A DNA stretch of 44,670 bases. It comes from Paenimyroides viscosum (GTDB lineage: Bacteria > Bacteroidota > Bacteroidia > Flavobacteriales > Flavobacteriaceae). Positions 44,133 to 44,670 of the stretch are shown one piece after another. Each line of letters opens with the position of its first letter. Position 1 is the stretch's first letter. Below the pieces are notes generated by a model. The model made no database searches, was not told the origin of the DNA, and saw only the letters and a program-made list of their open reading frames with translations. A program made the translations under genes and the position numbers. Location of the stretch: the NCBI RefSeq assembly GCF_003858535.1, contig NZ_RQTJ01000020.1, positions 1 through 44,670 of the forward strand. The letters are read 5' to 3'.

Positions 44133-44181
44133 CTATTGCTTTTCTCGGATAATGCTGATTGAATGGTTCTTAAAAAACAAC

Positions 44182-44574
44182 TTATGTGTGTGGATATTCA
44201 TTAGAAAACACTTTTCTTCTAAGCTCAGGTTTTTTTCCGAAATTCAACAATAATCCTACTTCCATATCCGTTGCTTTTAAATAATTAATCAACTGATATT
44301 CATGTTCTTTAGATAAGTATTCAGAAGCCTTTAATTCAATAATAATAAGATTATTAACGACCAAATCAGCAAAATAGCTCCCTACTTCATTTCCTTCGTA
44401 AAATACCTTGATGCTTTTTTGTTTTTCTACTAACAATCCACTGCTTTGAAGCTCTATAAACATTGCATTTTCATATATTTTTTCGAGAAAACCGTACCCT
44501 AAACGATTATAAACCTTATAGAAAGCTTTAATAATTTCTTCGGTGACTTCTGTGTATAAATAATTTTCTTGCAT
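44182..44574 (-). CDS. GxxExxY family protein (PDDEXK_3-like)
   Basis: 130 aa, full length for the family. The naming motif is visible as GFLEKIY in LGYGFLEKIYENA. The nuclease-like core follows: DLVVNNLIIIELKAS gives the D..ExK arrangement of PD-(D/E)XK folds, and the end has YLKATDMEVGLLLNFG. The role of these proteins is unknown; the fold suggests nucleic-acid cleavage or binding. It stands alone beside a tandem pair of ATCTGCG repeats, and its transcript probably ends at the hairpin at 43917-43952. Confidence 0.9.
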   Translation of the reverse strand: MQENYLYTEVTEEIIKAFYKVYNRLGYGFLEKIYENAMFIELQSSGLLVEKQKSIKVFYEGNEVGSYFADLVVNNLIIIELKASEYLSKEHEYQLINYLKATDMEVGLLLNFGKKPELRRKVFSNEYPHT

Positions 44575-44670
44575 ATTCTAATATATATGATTGGTTTTTA
44601 ATAATTTATACCCATAGTGCATTATTAAACGAGATTAATTTTTAGGTTGTTAATATTTCTGTCGAATACA

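Larger units (their letters stand above)
43732..44181. other. Gene-free stretch of 450 bp
   Basis: There is no credible gene. It holds a terminator-like hairpin (43917-43944) and a ~90-bp imperfect tandem duplication (about 43990-44080 and 44081-44170), each copy with CACTCT..TTTAC, an ATCTGCG repeat and GATAACG/GATAATG..CTGATT-like ends. Confidence 0.65.

Noticed and set aside
44575..44670. Possible start of another gene at the right edge
   Set aside because: Only AT-rich DNA with no clear start or family-like residues before the window ends.

Overview
The window is an AT-rich, gene-dense chromosomal segment from a Bacteroidota bacterium, most likely a member of the Flavobacteriaceae (the Flavobacterium/Myroides neighbourhood). 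The evidence is: a type IX secretion (T9SS) C-terminal sorting domain protein, the T9SS component PorZ next to recO, a complete Bat (aerotolerance) operon, a Bacteroidota-type HU-related protein, TAnnTTTG promoter boxes, and short hairpin repeats of a kind common between flavobacterial genes. I see no phage, integrase, transposase, CRISPR array, rRNA or tRNA. Most of the window is core genome.

Layout. 0.1-5.4 kb: a secreted T9SS cargo protein, an HU-like gene with an apparent 1-nt frameshift, a small lipoprotein, an M13 peptidase lipoprotein (PepO type) and a small outer-membrane beta-barrel. 5.4-7.2 kb: a calcineurin-type phosphatase and an AlbA_2/Schlafen-like ATP-binding-domain protein on the minus strand. 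7.4-16.4 kb: an eight-gene plus-strand Bat operon (moxR, DUF58, a two-TM BatD-like protein, batA, batB, batC, batD, batE). 16.4-17.0 kb: a compact VapC/PIN toxin-antitoxin pair with a tiny antitoxin. 17.1-21.4 kb: an aldehyde dehydrogenase, convergent with porZ-recO. 21.4-22.3 kb: a 900-bp gene-free stretch with a 21-bp minisatellite, REP-like hairpin elements and duplicated terminator-like hairpins. 22.3-26.4 kb: an acyl-CoA carboxylase set (carboxyltransferase, biotin carboxylase, biotin carrier) with an unknown lipoprotein inside it. 26.5-27.9 kb: a 2H phosphoesterase and a CPBP membrane protease. 27.9-32.5 kb: a four-gene minus-strand operon DUF3108 - tryptophan 2,3-dioxygenase - M23 peptidase - pgi. 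32.7-35.1 kb: hmgA-hppD (tyrosine catabolism). 35.3-37.5 kb: a patatin/beta-barrel fusion. 37.6-43.7 kb: a MacAB-TolC-like efflux operon with separate ATPase, two permeases, adaptor, outer-membrane channel and a 92-aa membrane protein. 44.2-44.6 kb: a GxxExxY/PDDEXK_3 protein.

How the genes work together. The Bat proteins form an envelope-associated set in which a MoxR AAA+ ATPase is expected to act on von Willebrand factor A proteins. HppD makes homogentisate and HmgA opens its ring, so those two work in sequence. The tryptophan dioxygenase starts the kynurenine route. The carboxylase subunits probably form a propionyl/acetyl-CoA carboxylase. The efflux genes encode a whole tripartite pump. 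Stop and start codons overlap as TAATG at five minus-strand gene junctions, so close translational coupling is common here.

I see no convincing wholly new system. The most unusual items are the frameshifted HU gene, the tiny PIN-partner gene, the minisatellite next to paired REP-like hairpins, the pgi 3' end that is itself the terminator stem, and recurring ATCTGYG repeats including a tandem pair beside the GxxExxY gene.
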